NCBI GenBank assembly: GCA_019096065.1
Contig: JAGUCH010000001.1
Location: 3,038,001-3,102,000, forward strand
Source: Paracyclopina nana
Lineage: Eukaryota > Arthropoda > Copepoda > Cyclopoida > Cyclopettidae
DNA: 64,000 nucleotides
Direction: 5' to 3'
The notes under the pieces were generated by a model. The model saw only the letters and a program-made list of their open reading frames with translations, made no database searches and was not told where the DNA came from. Shown here piece after piece: positions 17,087 through 31,400 of this stretch (position 1 is the first letter of the stretch; the number at the start of each line of letters is the position of its first letter). The position numbers and the translations under genes were made by a program.

Positions 17087-18216
17087 TTACACTGACGAAG
17101 CGTGGTGGTGATGTAACCACTTGGAAACACGACTTTCGATGGGATCGATGCCAGAGGGTTTACTAAGGAGTTGACAGCAAGGATGCATCTTCTCTTGCGT
17201 AGGTCGCGACTCTGGTTGCCCAGAAGGACACCTTAAATAGTGCAGCCTCCAGCAGAGCCCCACAATTGTGGCGGTCATTTCGGGCCCACCGTCAAAATGA
17301 TATGTTGGAATTTGCACCAGCCTTTTATTCACGGCAAAATTGTACTTGATTTTGCTATTCGGCATGGATGAGGGCAGACTTGGTGACAATACGTTCAAGC
17401 TTCGTCCGCTTGAGGACCGAGGCCCACCGAGGCTCTTGGGCCTCCATTTCACGTCCGCAGATCCGTCCAAGGATCTCGCTCTGGCCACGAGATCGAGTGG
17501 CATTTCATATTTACAGCAGGGATGATCGTTAACAAATCTGCACGGTACTCGGAGGGTTGCGCAGAGGCCTCTATCATAGCCATGTGGTCCGACCAGTTTG
17601 TGGTCGTGGTGTGCAAAGAAACTACCGTGACCATCCACATCCTCCCTCATTTGCTTCTCTGATTTATTCTCACTTTCTTCGGCAATCTTAATACCACGTC
17701 GTTGGCCACCCGGAAAAATGATATCTGGAGCAGCGGTGGCAGCAGTCATCTGCATAGTATTTTGGCTCGTTGTGGTTGATTTGTCACTCGTTTTCCAAAC
17801 AGGCATATCGTCGTTCTCCTCGACCTCGTTTTTTTGCAGTAGCATTTCAAGACTCTCCTTCTCTTTTCTCAATTGCTTGAAATCAAAATTCATTTCGGGT
17901 GGAAAATTCCTGCCTGCTCTTTTTCGTGCGTAGCTTCTTCGATTAGATGGAATGCAACATTCATGTAGGGGTTTGATGCTAACACTGCAGTCGACACCAG
18001 CGCGGAACTTCTTCAAACACTGCACTTTTCCTTCGTAAGATCGACCGGAATGAGCCAGCACTATGCAAATAAAATTGCTGCAAAGAAATGTTGAGCAGAG
18101 TTTACAACAATATCCTAATTATTGGAAATGGTTGTGACTTACCAAAGTACAGCAATACACCTAAAGCTAATCAAGTACTTCATCGCGAAGTTGGCTAGAA
18201 ACTGATATACTTTCAT
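17087..18216 (-). CDS. secreted cysteine-rich protein B, tandem paralogue of A
   Basis: Not recognised. Exons 18216-18143 and 18077-17087 (65-bp intron) give 354 residues. The reading frame crosses the junction to form a hydrophobic signal peptide ending near CNFICIVLA. A second ATG at 18183 would give a more typical peptide start (MKYLISFRC). Three cysteine motifs: CLKKFRAGVDC-x9-CC near residue 60, CATLRVPC-x7-CC (RFVNDHP loop) in the middle, and CWRLHYLRC-x16-CC near the C-terminus. Between motifs 1 and 2 is a charged, probably helical stretch with Thr-rich sequence. Spacing differs from protein A in motifs 1 and 3, but motif 2 is nearly the same, which supports common descent. The order B then A on one strand, with A about 450 bp downstream, suggests tandem duplication. 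Function unknown, presumably extracellular. Confidence 0.8.
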
Positions 18217-19486
18217 TGTGCACGCAAACCGACGCAAGAACCACTCTCACTCTTCTTGCCATTTGTTGCTGGTACTGTCAAGATTAACAACTGCAACCAT
18301 ATGACGACGAAAACGAGATGGTATAAGGATTTTTACTAACTTCACTATGAGTGCCAGTTGTTCCCTTAGCTATACTAGTTGGATCATTAACACCGAACGC
18401 TTGACAATGCCCACCATGAAGAATTTTGGCACATACTAGACGTGGCAACTGTCATTTCACGTCTCCTGTCCCTGCAACATTTTTTTCGCCTATCCCATGA
18501 AGAAGAATTCAAGATAGTTTCTTGCTTTCTGATTCTGAGCAAGTATTTTAAATGAAAATAAGGAAATAAAACAAAACGACAACATAATGCTATCTAACTT
18601 ATCAAATTGCCTAATCAAATGTACATTTCCATTGTTTCTATGTTCAAATAGCTATTTTCTAATAAGAAATGTGTCGGAGAAACCTTAATTATTTTGCCAA
18701 ATTAAATGAAAGTTCTTACCGGTTTATGCCCCGATCGTGCATCTCTTCGAATCATCTCTTGTTTGTTATTTCGAGCTCCTAAATACAGGTGCATAAGTTT
18801 AAAACTTTCTCGCAACTGTTTTAACGCTCATCTTAACTCACTTTCTAATCCTCAATTTGGCTTCAAGCGCTCTTCATCGAAGTAGGATATTTCACTCTGA
18901 AGAATGCATCGCTGCGTAAAGTCGAACGACTTAGTGGATCAGCAGCAAAATGCATGGCAGCCTATTTTAGAGATTTCATTGATGCATGATGCCGTGAAAT
19001 AAGCGAATAAGACTAGATTTCAATCCCACTTGTGTACATTTATTTTCTGATGCTCAAAGAGATTGTTTTGCGATAGTAGTGTATTTGACGCGTCAAAACT
19101 AGCATTTGCACGAATTTGTTTGTTCCTTGAGTTGGTAGCATTCATCATTACCTCAGTTTACAACTGCAGCATTAATAGTAATAATGTTGTTGTAGTCGAC
19201 GACACCTATTCATCAAGTCTAATATGAAATCTTCGAATCAGCTTCGTGGCATTTATCATAATTAATAATAGTAGTTCATAATAGAAATGCCACGGCCAAC
19301 AAAGTTGCAGAATAAAACACATCCAAAATCCAATTCATTCGGATTAGTCACTAAATGAAGAAGTAGCAGCTATAGCGGTTATGGTAGTTGTATAAAAACT
19401 GATTTGAAGTCAAGAAAGTTGCTGAAATGCTTCTGCTTTGATCGAGTTCTGGTCAATCACAGTCATGGCCTTCGTGCACTAACACA
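18217..19486. other. intergenic: upstream of gene B and 3' UTR of osa
   Basis: No coding sequence seen. The right part should be osa 3' UTR. A minus-strand AATAAA at 19044-19039 would give it about 450 nt. The left part should contain the gene B promoter, where no clear TATA or Inr was found. Confidence 0.6.
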
Positions 19487-22400
19487 TCATGATGCAGCAG
19501 CAGATTTACACATGGCCGCCATTGTTGCTGATGTCGCCATCCGCAGATTTGAGTGAACGCCAATGTTGAACAGCACATGAGAAAGAATTGAGGCGACCCC
19601 CTGGTCAAGAATCTGGCTCATCACCAGATCCAGCAGCCTCTGCTCATGGCGCATAAACAGCACGATATTATCTGGATGGCGGCTCAAATTGCTCAGAGTT
19701 GAGGCCGCCCTCCTCATCATGTCCAGACTAGTGCCCATGCTATCTGGATTGTCGCGCAGGGCATTCACACCATGCTTTTGAGCGATTACCATCGCGTTTT
19801 GCTCCGCCTGCTCTATGAAGCCAAGCAGAAGACCGATGGTCAAGTCAGACAGGGCTATTGTCCTCGCCACCCCCGAGTCGGCTGCTGACAAGTAGTACAG
19901 AAGATTGATGGAGAACTCTCGCAAAACTTGGTTTTCGTAGCGATTAAGCTTCTTGGCCAAGCCCAGTATGAGCCTTTCGATGCGCCTGTAGGGCGGGGTT
20001 GACAGCAGCAGGTCGACATTAGATTCGTGCAAGCACAGTTTGCAAAGGGTCTCAATAGCCAAGCCCTGAGGTGAGATGGGCGAATGAGGGCCGACGTTCG
20101 GGAAAGGGTCTTGCGCATATGCTGAGGTTGAAACGGCCCATTCTAGCAGCCCGTTGAATATGGGGCGAGTTATGTCTTCGTCAAAAGTATTCAGTTCGAG
20201 GCTGCCGGCAATGTTTGACAAGGCTACCATAACGTTCTCCCTGATGACGTGCAAGTAGTCCCACCACCACTCGTCATCGCCCGTAAGTGATGTGCAGGAC
20301 TCGATGGTCTCCTCTTCTTCACCTCGATCGTAGTTCTTCTTCTTAGCGTTGCGAGGAGGATGCCAGTGTTTTAATAAGAGCAACCTCCCGCAAATCGCCA
20401 AGAATGGAGCACTGTGGGCCAGCTCATACTCGTTGCCAGGGACAAAGCTAAGATTGCGGAAGATTGTAGATAGACAAACTGCTCGTTTGCCTAAGTTGTC
20501 ATTGGCCTCCGACACCAAGTGGAGGCTGGGCTCGTCACGCACATAGTTTTCGTCCTCAAGTGCCTCAATAGCCCAACGTTGGCGAATCATTTCGGGGTCA
20601 TTAACGGTTATGCCCGTGAGTCTTTTGATTTTGTCAATTATGTCCTCCTCCTTAGGAGCGTCTTCAGTTTCCTTCTCAGATGAGTCGCCTTCCTTTTTGG
20701 GTTCATTTTTCTTTTCACTAGCTTCTTCAGTGTCCTCAAACTTTACTTCCCCGTTCTCTTTGGGCTTCTTCTCCTCTGTAGGCTTCTCTTCGTCTTTCTC
20801 TGCCTTCAACTTTTTACCCAAGTCCCTGAGTAGTCTGACGAAGGGAACGAGGCCAAGGTCTGCAGCAAAATGAGTGACGATGTGTTCGGTGGTGTTCCCA
20901 CCGCCGCCCTCCCAATGAGTGCTGCCCTGGGCCATGAGATCGCTGCCATTGTCCCACGTATGATCACTTTCCTCAATGAAAAGTGCATCATTGTGTTCGA
21001 ACACTTCCACATCTTCTTCAGAGAAACGAGGCCGCTTGGTGTAGGACAGCTTGGAAGTGAGCACAGTGACACTGTCCTTTTTATCTCGATTTGTACGGAC
21101 TCGGCCAAGTGCGCTGTCGACATCGGCCTCGCTGAGCTCTTCTTGAAATCGAGAAGATTCCACATGGAGGTTCAACTCTTTGCACGATTCATGCCACTTT
21201 TTGGTCTTGGCACTTTCTAAAACACGTTGCCGTTTCCTGGTTCGACGTTCTGCCGAGAGCTCAGTAGTAGCCTCAAGATCTTCGGTGATTCCAAACATGG
21301 CAATGAGAGATGCCCTCCAATGCTCAAGCAGAGCCTCAAGTAGCCCAGGCATGTTTCCAAGGCCGAAATAGGTCACAGCATAATCGTCGAATAATAGGAT
21401 GTTGATTACGTCCAAAGCCCACGTAGACTCCATCAGAAGGCCTGACCTCAGGGCTAACACAAGACGCCAGCCGTCAACAGGCTGTACATCCACTTTGGTG
21501 TACTTTCGCCGCTTCATCATCAGCGGTAATGTGGCCTCAACGCTTCCCTGAGGGTAGTTCATGTCTGGGCGAAATCCACGGCCCATATGGTATCCAGGCC
21601 GGAGAGGCATGCCCTGCATTGGCCCTGATCTCGGATCGGCCGGTCTATAAGGCGGCCTCATTCCTGGCCTCATCCACGATTGTTGCCCACTGTAAGGTCC
21701 TGGATACCCCGAACGGTTGTCAGCTCCCCATTGAGGAGGAGGACCAGGCGGCAATCTTGGGGGAGGCCCTTGGGGACCCCATTGTCTGTTGTCAGGATAG
21801 CCTGGACTGGGACCAGGATACCGATTCGGCCATGCTTGAGGTTGTTGTCCTGAGAGAAACAAAAATGTCAGCTACATGAACTCTAACAAGAAAGTAAAGG
21901 CATTTACCTGGATACATAGGGGGCCTTTGACCAGGATAAGAGTAAGCATTAGGAGGGGCCCCTCCAGGTGGAGGAGGCCTCGGTGGCTGAGACTGCGGCC
22001 CCATCGGCTTGACTGGGTATCCCTGAGGCGGCGGTGGCCCACTTGAAGAGGTACTGGGTGAATTGCTAGTGCCATAAGTCTGCAATAATAATGGCAAATT
22101 GATAATGCACCGACATTTCAATTTTTTTCATAATTTTAGAGTCAAATCAATTTTTAAAAAAGGCGAAAAGAGAAACAATAACACCTACATGAAGCTGTCG
22201 AGGAGCAACGTTGGAGGACAGAATCACAGGTCTGCTCGTTGTTGCTTGAAGGAGTGAAGTAGAGCTACTACAGCTACTAGAAATGGAACTAGCAGAAAGA
22301 GGCACAGCAACAGGAGTAGTCTAAGAAGAAAATAAAGTAAGCAACGCAGAAATAAAGCTGGGGAAAAGCCCTTCTTCTGGAGAAAACAAACCTGCATGGG

Positions 22401-25400
22401 AGGCCCTGGAGGTCTAAGCGGCGGCCCCGCAAGAATTGGCTTGGCACCTGGAGGGGGCGGTCCTGAAGGAGGCATACTGGCCACGCTTTGAGATGGAGAC
22501 ATCAGATGAGATGGCGGGGGCCCTCCGACAGGTTGCTTTTGCTAAAAAAAGGCGGGGTGTAACAAAGAGGAGACACGTGTGCTGATAGTAGGAGTATGTA
22601 CGAATAACACTCACACCCAAGTAGTAGTAAGAGTATAGGTAGTCATACAAATACACACTAAATTACAGTTGGCGAAAATTAGTGGGCAAAAACTCACCTG
22701 ATAGGGCTCTTGATAGGGCTGGCCGTAAGCGGTCTGATTCGGCGGCGGCGCATTTGGACCTCCAGGTTGATGTTGGTGCTGAGGCGGAGGTGGCTGTTGC
22801 GATGGAGCTGATGGCGCTGATGAGGTTGGAACCGATGGCGCAGAGGAGGATGTCGGTGGAGTAAATCCCGGCCTTGGTCCATAGTAACCCTGTGGATAAC
22901 CACTACTAGTCGGTGGACCTCCGTTGGCAGGAGGGGGGCCATAAGGAGGCTGCTGGTGCGGTGGCCAACCAGGTCTCTGAGGAGGCGGATACTGCGACGG
23001 AGGATATCCTCCACCTGGATAGCCATCAGGTCTGCTATGGTGCTGATTGGGGTACCCACTGTAGCTGGAGTTGGGTGGGTAGGCTCCTGGAGGCATTCCT
23101 GCAAAATGATAACAAATTATGCAACATGAGAAAGCTTTGCAACGCTGCGGTACAACAGATGTGGGCGGGGATGGATTACACCCAAGGGAGAAAGAAATAC
23201 ACATGTTGATGATGATGGTCTCGATCATGCCGACAATGCAAGAAGAAGAATTTTCGGTAGAATTGCAGCAGCGTCTCTTTGTTGACGACTACTTCTAGGA
23301 GATAGAAGTGAACATGATGACACACACAACAATTTCCACCTTGATGAGAGGGTGCGGAGCTCAACTCAACACAATTATTTTCTAACCTTGGGCCCCACTA
23401 ATCTGCTGTTGGTGGCCCCCATCGTCGAACGGGTTGCATAGACGAATAGGCTCTTTGACTGGCAGCATTCCTAATGTGGTGAATTAAATGCAAGAGAGCA
23501 AGACTGTAGAGACTCGTGGCACCGATCAATCGCGGATCAAATGACAAAAAAGCTACAATTCTGTACCTGGGTGAGACGGTGGCCTGCCATCAGCTGTCGA
23601 GCTAGGAGGCACGCTTCCAGGCGGTGGAGGGCCACTCGAAGGACCGTGTGGTGGCCCAGGAGGAGGAGGGTAGCTACCGTATCCTCCCGGTGCTCCCGGA
23701 GGAGGAGGAGGATATGATCCGTAATGGTCACTAGCATTCATGCCGCTGTTGCTGTTTGAATATGAATCTCTCGAGTCCTGGGACCCTGGAGAAGGTGCAG
23801 GTGGAGGCTGTGGTTGCGATGGAGCCTTCGTTTTCTTTTTTGTTTGAGCTTCAACCTGCACAAGAGAAAAAAGTCCGTGTTGTAGTCTACTGATACTCAT
23901 GACTGTTATCAATTGAAGCAGCTAGGCAAACAACGTGTTATTACACTGAACGAGCCACCACCTACCTGAGCCAGTATTGGGCCAGGATCAATGCCTCCTC
24001 GATCGTAGTAGCATTCAAACGGTAAAAGATTTTTGCCGTAGTGCTTTTTCAGAGTGTAGGCTCCACTTGACGAGGCACCTATGCCCAGCTGGGCAGCTAT
24101 GTCCTTCCAGGTCTTTTGCTTTGTGCACTGGAATAATAAGACGGTTCACGACTGTCACAGCAACACATGCCGAAGCTCACAGGAATACAATCAACGAAAA
24201 ATCGCTGTGAGCTTTAGCAGGCCTGCAGCAAACAGCACTTACCTCGAGATAACCTCCCCTTTCCTTGGTGTACAGGTACAGACGAAAGAGATCGAGGGGA
24301 TTTTTCGATATTGTCGGACATTGTGTGATAGGAGAGCCCTTCTCCTCCATGAAGTTCAACAACTTGTCGAGAAATACTCGTCGATCAGGGTGTTCGTCCA
24401 TCTCGTAGAGCCGTGAAAGGCTATCCGAGCTCCTTGAGGACGTCTGTGCATTGGAGAGAATACAAAACAACAATTGGTGAGAGTGCTCGAGACAACATTA
24501 CATATGATCACAAACGACAATTATATCTTTTGCATAGTTACAAATGCGCGGTTCACGCCGAAAAGTTTTAGTTTTGCAGTTCAACTGATTAGCAATATTA
24601 GGAAGTGGCGGCGATTTGGATAAGTAGCATGCAAGAAAGAAAAGCAAGGGTGGCTTATTAAAAAGCACCATTAGAAGGCGTTATTATTTCAAGGAACAAT
24701 CTAAGACTGTTTGCAAATCATCGAAAGAATCATTATTAGAGAAATGCTGTTCAAAAGCCTAGGAGCTATCAAAGCAGTTAGTGTAGCATAAATACATTAG
24801 CAGCTGTTGAGTTATTTTGTAAGAAGCAGGATTATTAGGAGGTTTTTAGTAGCTGGAGGAGTTAAGCGGAGGCAGCAAAGGCAATTTTCATTAGGGTTAA
24901 ATTAACCTTTGACGGTCTGGACGAAGGTGTTGAAGAAGCCCCTGCTGCTGATGGGCTAGGTTGACCAGCACCAAAGTTGTTCATCTGGAAGCAATTTCGA
25001 AGCAAAGTTCCATGTTTGAGGCTGAATTCTTATCGGTTTTTTTAAAAAGAGACAGCGTGACTCGCTCACCAAACCGAAAAACAGTCATACCAAAGAGGTG
25101 TGTAACATTGAACAAGAAAAGTGAAGAGACGCCAAAAATACCTGTGGTGTTGATACTGGGCTTGCCGGGGGCCTCTGCCAAGAAGGACTCGCCATTCCAT
25201 CCCGAGGGTATCCACCATCTGGTCCGGCACCGGAAGACCCCATACTCCCTCCAGGCGAGGGTGCACTGCTATGTGGGCTACCGGGCGGGTAGCCTCCCAT
25301 GTAATTGTGCGGATGCGGCGGCTGTTGGTTTGGATGCGGCGGCGGGCCTTGCTGATGCCCTTTGGGTGTCTGTCGTCCTCCGTCGGACCTGTCTGATGAC

Positions 25401-28400
25401 TGCGAGAGGGTTGACTGTTGCGATGACTCATCGAAGCCGTCGGGCCCAACGGGCCCTGATGAAGGGGGATTGCCACTTGGCATGCTCGAAGGCGTTGGAC
25501 CACTTTGGGATGACACAGGAGGCATTGAATTAGATGAGCCTGAAAAGTTAAACAATGATCACTTTTGTCGGATGCATAACACAACGCAACCCTTACTGTT
25601 AGGTGGTGGTGGGTAATTTTGGTAGGGCGGATAACCGGAAGCACCGCTTGATGGAGGCTGCATGCCCGGAGCAGGTGGCCCATTGTAACTGGGCGGCCCA
25701 TTATAGTTGTTTGGTGGGGGATAACCACCCTTCATCATGGACTGTTGCGGATGCGGATGACTTGGCCTCGGCGGCGGTGGAAAGTTGGGCCTTTGTCCTT
25801 TGGAGCCGGGAGGTCCCATGCCAGGCTGACCTCCTGGCCCTGGCGGCGGAGGGCCGTTATTCCACCCTGGACCATAGTGCTGCTGCTGCGGCTGCTGTTG
25901 CGGGTACCCCGAAGGCGGAATGTTGTTGGGCCGGCCATAACCGGGATAGCCTCCAGGGCCACTGTTGGGAGGCCCGTATCCCCCCTGACCGCCCATCCGC
26001 ATTCCGTAGTAGCCCGGAGGCTGGCTCCCAGGAGGGCCTCCATAGTGTGGCATGTGCTGTGGAGGCCCCATGGGAGGATGTTGCGGGGGATATCCTCCGC
26101 CAGGAGGTTGCTGCGGGCCTCCTTGAGGTGGCGGCGGTTGCTGTGGAGGCTGCGGCGAGGCTGAGGCCATTTTGGGCTGTTCTTGCTGCGACTGCTGCTG
26201 ATTGGAGCTTGGCGGCCTAGGCGGCATTTGCTGCTGCTGAACGGCCGGAGACATGGACCGTGACGAGGACGACCCAGTTGGCGACGGGGACGGCCTCACT
26301 CCGGACCTTTCTGCATCGTTGCTGTCTTCCAGAGGCTTTGCCTGCAAAGCAAGAAGGGGAGAGTTGATGGCCAAGTGCTATAGGGGGCGCTGGCAACGAC
26401 GGCAATTAAGCCACTCGCGCGCCCTCTCTGAATATCCAAGTCGATAAAAGCGGTATTTGTGTTCATGTAAAAACTATTCGTCTCAATGGGCCGAGCGTCA
26501 TTTCGCCATCAGCTGATTGCCGGCTTCTTTAACAGCTCGCAAAAGGGGATCCTCGCACGAGGCCGTCATTAAATATGCATCCAAGGCTGCTAATTAACGG
26601 CTCGCGGGGCGAATGGAAGCAATTGTCGGCGTGGGGGCGAGGATACGCGAGTTTTCAAGGCCCTCTCGAGGCCGCGGGGAGGGGCGCGAGGGCAGGGTGG
26701 CGTGTAGAAGGGCGGAGAAACGAGATGGCGAGGCGAAATAAGAAAGGTGAGCGAACAGGGCCGCCGCCATTGATGTTGGAGAAGGGCGTTCAATACGCGT
26801 CGTTTCCTACCTCTTTTCCGCGGTTTGGGGGCCGCGAGCGAGGCGTCGTTGGCCTCTGGGCTCACGATCGAGGCTCTGCGTTCGGCCTGAGGGCCCTTCT
26901 GCACTTTTGCTGGCCGTTGGAAGGCGTAGTTTTGGATTTCTTTCTACTCACTCTCTCGTTTTGTGTCGTTTGTGGGAGAAGCAGCTTGAGCAAAATCGCC
27001 GGAGTCGTGCCGGTTTGCTGGCGAGAGAGACCCGGGTCGACCCTGATAACTAAGCTAGCTTTCCTGCTCGCCAACCCGACTCGACATACCAGCTCGCAAA
27101 TGGAAAATGGCTCCAAAACGAGTAGACAGTGGACGGCGACGGAGAAATGGGGGACTTTTAGCTGGCATCATACGCTGCACCAAGAATGCAACATTCTGCG
27201 AAGCCAATGCTTTTGCGAGGGCGGCCTCGAACGCGAGGCCAGGCCGCATAGGCAAGCGGTCCAAGATTCGCGGGACACGGCGCTATATAGCATGTAATCT
27301 AGGTTCGGTGTTCTCCGAATTGGAGAGTGAGTGTCCATGCTGCGTTCACCGTGAGTGCCGTCGTCTCTCTCGACATTGTCGACGTTTTCCAACACGGCGT
27401 GACAGCTTCGGCCACACCAACACTCGCTCTCCAGACAGAGGCAGTCGAGCCAAAAGCAAAAATCTTGCCTTCAAAAGGCGATTGAGGCGAGCCCCGGGCG
27501 TTTCAGAGGACGCATCCGACGCCGATCGAGGGCGAGCGCGCGGCGGCACCAAACCCGGCACCCCGGCGGCTCATGCACGCACCCCGAATTGCGGCATGAA
27601 AAACGATGCGATCGATGCTAAAGGAGGCATTGGCGGATGCAGGAGGGAAAGCCGGCTAGTGACATTTGCACAAAGCACTTCTCAAATATGCATCGTGATG
27701 CGTTGTTATCCGCTCGGCGCTTAGTCGCGCGATAACAAACGGTCCACATAAAAGAAAAGAGGGAGGGAGCATTGGCAATGCGAAAAGGGGGGACCCGAAA
27801 GAGGGTGGCCAATAGCGAATAACGATCGGTGATGGTGCGCCGAGCTGGCGCATGTAAACAAATAGCTGACAAAAAAAAGGCTCAAGCGGGTCAACAACGG
27901 GCGCGGCGCAAGTTTAGCGGGACACGCGACTTCTTGTTCCAACATTTCCTTTCCTCCGCTCGCGACTAGCTCGACTGCAGTATACTACACACGCACACAC
28001 ACACACACACACTTGCTTTTCGTTCGACTCGAGATATGCACACACACCGCAACTTGGCAAAAAGCAACGAAAACGGCATTATTTGGCGGTCGTCGCTGCC
28101 ATTTCGCACGTCACGCGACGCAATTGCTTCGCCATCACTCTTACTTTTATTGTTGACACACGAAAGCATTCATCGCGAGCAGCAGGGGGCAGCTTGATTT
28201 CACGGTCATCTCGCTCATTACGGAGCTGAGAAAACGACGAGAGGGCCGATCGTCGTCATCATCATCATTACGAAACGGGGAAACCCCTATTATCAGGCGG
28301 ACAATCGAGCAAAATGCACTTACCGAGGGGGCTGCTGCGGACGGTGCCGTTCCCGAATTCTCCGGAGGATGGGCCTGAAACAGAGCGAAATTCGTCAATA

Positions 28401-31400
28401 AGCACATCGCGATGCCAAATGCCTTAACGCTTATCTAAGATACCTGAGCATCGCCACCCGAAGGAGCTTTGTCCGACTTTTGGACGGGAGGAGTCCACGT
28501 GGTGGACGGCCTGCCCTCGTGCGATCCCGGATGGGGAGGAGGACATTCTGCGCTAACCGAGGTTACGGTTGACGTCGAAGACGTCGTCTCCGTACTCGCC
28601 CCAGAATTACTACTGCTGCTTGGGTTAGTCGAGTTAGAGGGCATCTGCTGCAAACAAAATTAGGTCCCAAATTTCAATTCTAAAACTCTTTACGGTCACC
28701 TCTTCTTATATTTCTGACACGCTACACTGGCCATCCGCCAAGCTCATCACGTCGTGCTTATTGCATTTTGGCGTTGGCATTTTGTGCTCTATATGGGTCT
28801 ATGATGGGCTCATTCAGTTATCTACTATACCTCTTACTATCCGCGCTGTATTAAAAGATAAAGCGTCTTAAAGCTTTTGCTTTTCGAATATTATGAGCAA
28901 TTTTAAAAGAGACATGCATATAAATGAACATGATCGCAAATGCTGCTTCAAGGAACTAGCAATATTTCTGTCGCAAATGTAATCATCCCCAAGATCATCG
29001 CAATAATTTTTCGAAAGTAATTACCAGTTAAAGTTTCTGTTGCAATAAAGAAATGGTTTCAATGCCAATTCCCAACCAGAAAATCAGAGCACTCATATAC
29101 CCAAAAGTAACGCTCATTAAAACGTAAACGTTTTATGAACATATAGCTCTATACGGCATTGCTACCTCAGCAAAATCAACCAAAGGCAAAACCCCGATGC
29201 CACAGTTACGTTCAGAAAAACTTGGGAAACTGTTTGGTTGGCTTAGTTTATAAATTGCTTGAAGAAGAATTTTCAGACACCTACTGTAGAAGATGCAAGA
29301 ACGAAATTTTAAAAAACTTACATCAAAATACCTTACCCCACAAAACAAAATAACGCAAGATCTCAAACAATATCTATTAATGATAGTTTTTGAAATCTCA
29401 AAACCATTAAAGTCATTGAAAAGAACAATCTCACAAATTATTGAACTGTTAGCAGAGCCATCTCTGAAAAGTTTACTAAGTTAGTTTTGTTTCTTATGGA
29501 ATCAATTCACAATTTGTGTACTGTCCTAAATGCATTTAGTGGTGATATAGACATGTTCATTTATTCAAAGTGGTGATTTAGTGGCAACCAATTAAATCAG
29601 GAGAATGGTGATTTAGTTGGGATAAACTTGACATTTTTTTGCTAAGTTGGAAATCATGTCGATTCGCAACTGGGCATCACTCTCAATTGTACTTTTCATT
29701 TCATGATTCTTTTAAGATTTTACAGTAAAGTTGTCAACGATAATTTGCTATTTGCTTGATTGTAGAGTATTTTTCTCATAAAAACACCCATTTATAAAAT
29801 TATGGATAAAAGTTTATCTACAGCCTCAAGAGGTTATTTCCCCGCACTAAATTACTGCAATTAAGAGCTTAGGTTTACATTGATAAGTATTAATTGTTTG
29901 TAGCCAAACTAGTTTTAAAAATATAGTTTTTCAGATTAGGAATTCGATGTATTGAGGATTTTGACTTCTTAGCCAGTCAATAATAAAAAAATTAATTGTT
30001 AAAATTGGAATTGCTGACAATGCAATGGTACTGTTTTAATGAAAAACAGGAAAGGAAATTAATGTGACATTTGGAAGCCAAATTTTTCTATTAATGAAAT
30101 GGCGAGTTTAGACAAATTCTGAGAACACAATAAAAATGTTGCTTCTGCAGTCAATTTGCACGAAAAAAGTTAGATTTATTTTTTTAATGTGATACAGGCA
30201 GGTATTTTTGAAAAGCTCGAAAACTTGTCCTAATCACTTAATTACATCAGATTAAAAAAGCATCCAGTGGATTCACCGATGTAGTGTTATTTTAAGGAGG
30301 TGACAAAAAGTATTGCTGCAGTCAAGTTGGCTTCAACATTTTCTCTACTCAGCCTTTGATGAGTGAATAACTACTAGCTAAAAATGATCCCCATAAACTT
30401 AAAAATAGGCTCTTATTTTGTATGCTGTTTCTACCTCCACCGGGTAAAAAAGTAAAGGCCTAAACAACATTCTTTCTGGTCCATGTATTAGTGAAAAATT
30501 AATCAAGGAGGAACCTTTTAAAATGATGAGGCTTACCTGCTGTTGAGGCTGCGGCGGAGGCGGATACCGTCCATGCTGAGGAGGGTAACCCGGATAGGGA
30601 TACTGCTGCGGTGGGTACTGATGATGAGGGGGTGGGGGCCCATATGAATGCGGTCCTGGGGAAGGTGGCCCATAGGGGGGTCTTGCTCCAGGCTGAAAAA
30701 CGGCAAACAAGTTTAACATAGTATCGATTTGACAGAAAGGCAGAGAGCCACACGCAAGTTGCATTTTGATGAATGCTTCACCACACTACTACTACTTTCC
30801 CTCATTGTTTAGCCTCCTACTACGATTGCTACAACAGGTGGCCAATCAAGGCAAAGCCGGGTCAAATGAAGTACGCCGATGCACTTTTTGACACTTCAGT
30901 AGTCGTAGCAGCAGCAGCAGCAACAACAAGCCTCCTTCCAATTCAGATTAACATTCAGTCGAAATTCGCATGAAATCGGCGAAGATGTCAGTCGCTGTGC
31001 GCATTCGTACGCGAAAACTGTGTGACTTAAGCACTCACGTGTCGGTTATAATAACCGGGGTCCTGACCCCAACCCTGAGGTGGACCGTACCCCGGAGGCG
31101 GTGGCCCATACTGGCCCTGATTACCAGTGGGCGGCGGTGGCCTTGCACTGTTTCTTCCCTGTAGCAACGAGTTCAGTGTTGGCGTTCCTTGGCCTCCAGG
31201 TGGCGGAGGCCCAGGGTATCTTTGAGGATTCCCAGGGGGGTATGGCTTTTGAGCTGCGGGGTACTGCCCTGCGTAGTAGGGGTTGTTATCCCCATTCGGA
31301 GGCTGGAGATGCGGCCGTTCCGGCGGAGCGTTCATGTCGCCATTGACGAAGTGGCCGTTTTGCACGCCGGCCTCCGCCGGGGGGACGGCGGTCGTCGACG

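Noticed and set aside
26575..27724. Long plus-strand open frames in the CpG-rich osa intron
   Set aside because: GC-rich DNA has few stop codons. The translations are Arg/Gly-rich without conserved motifs, and several frames are open at once.
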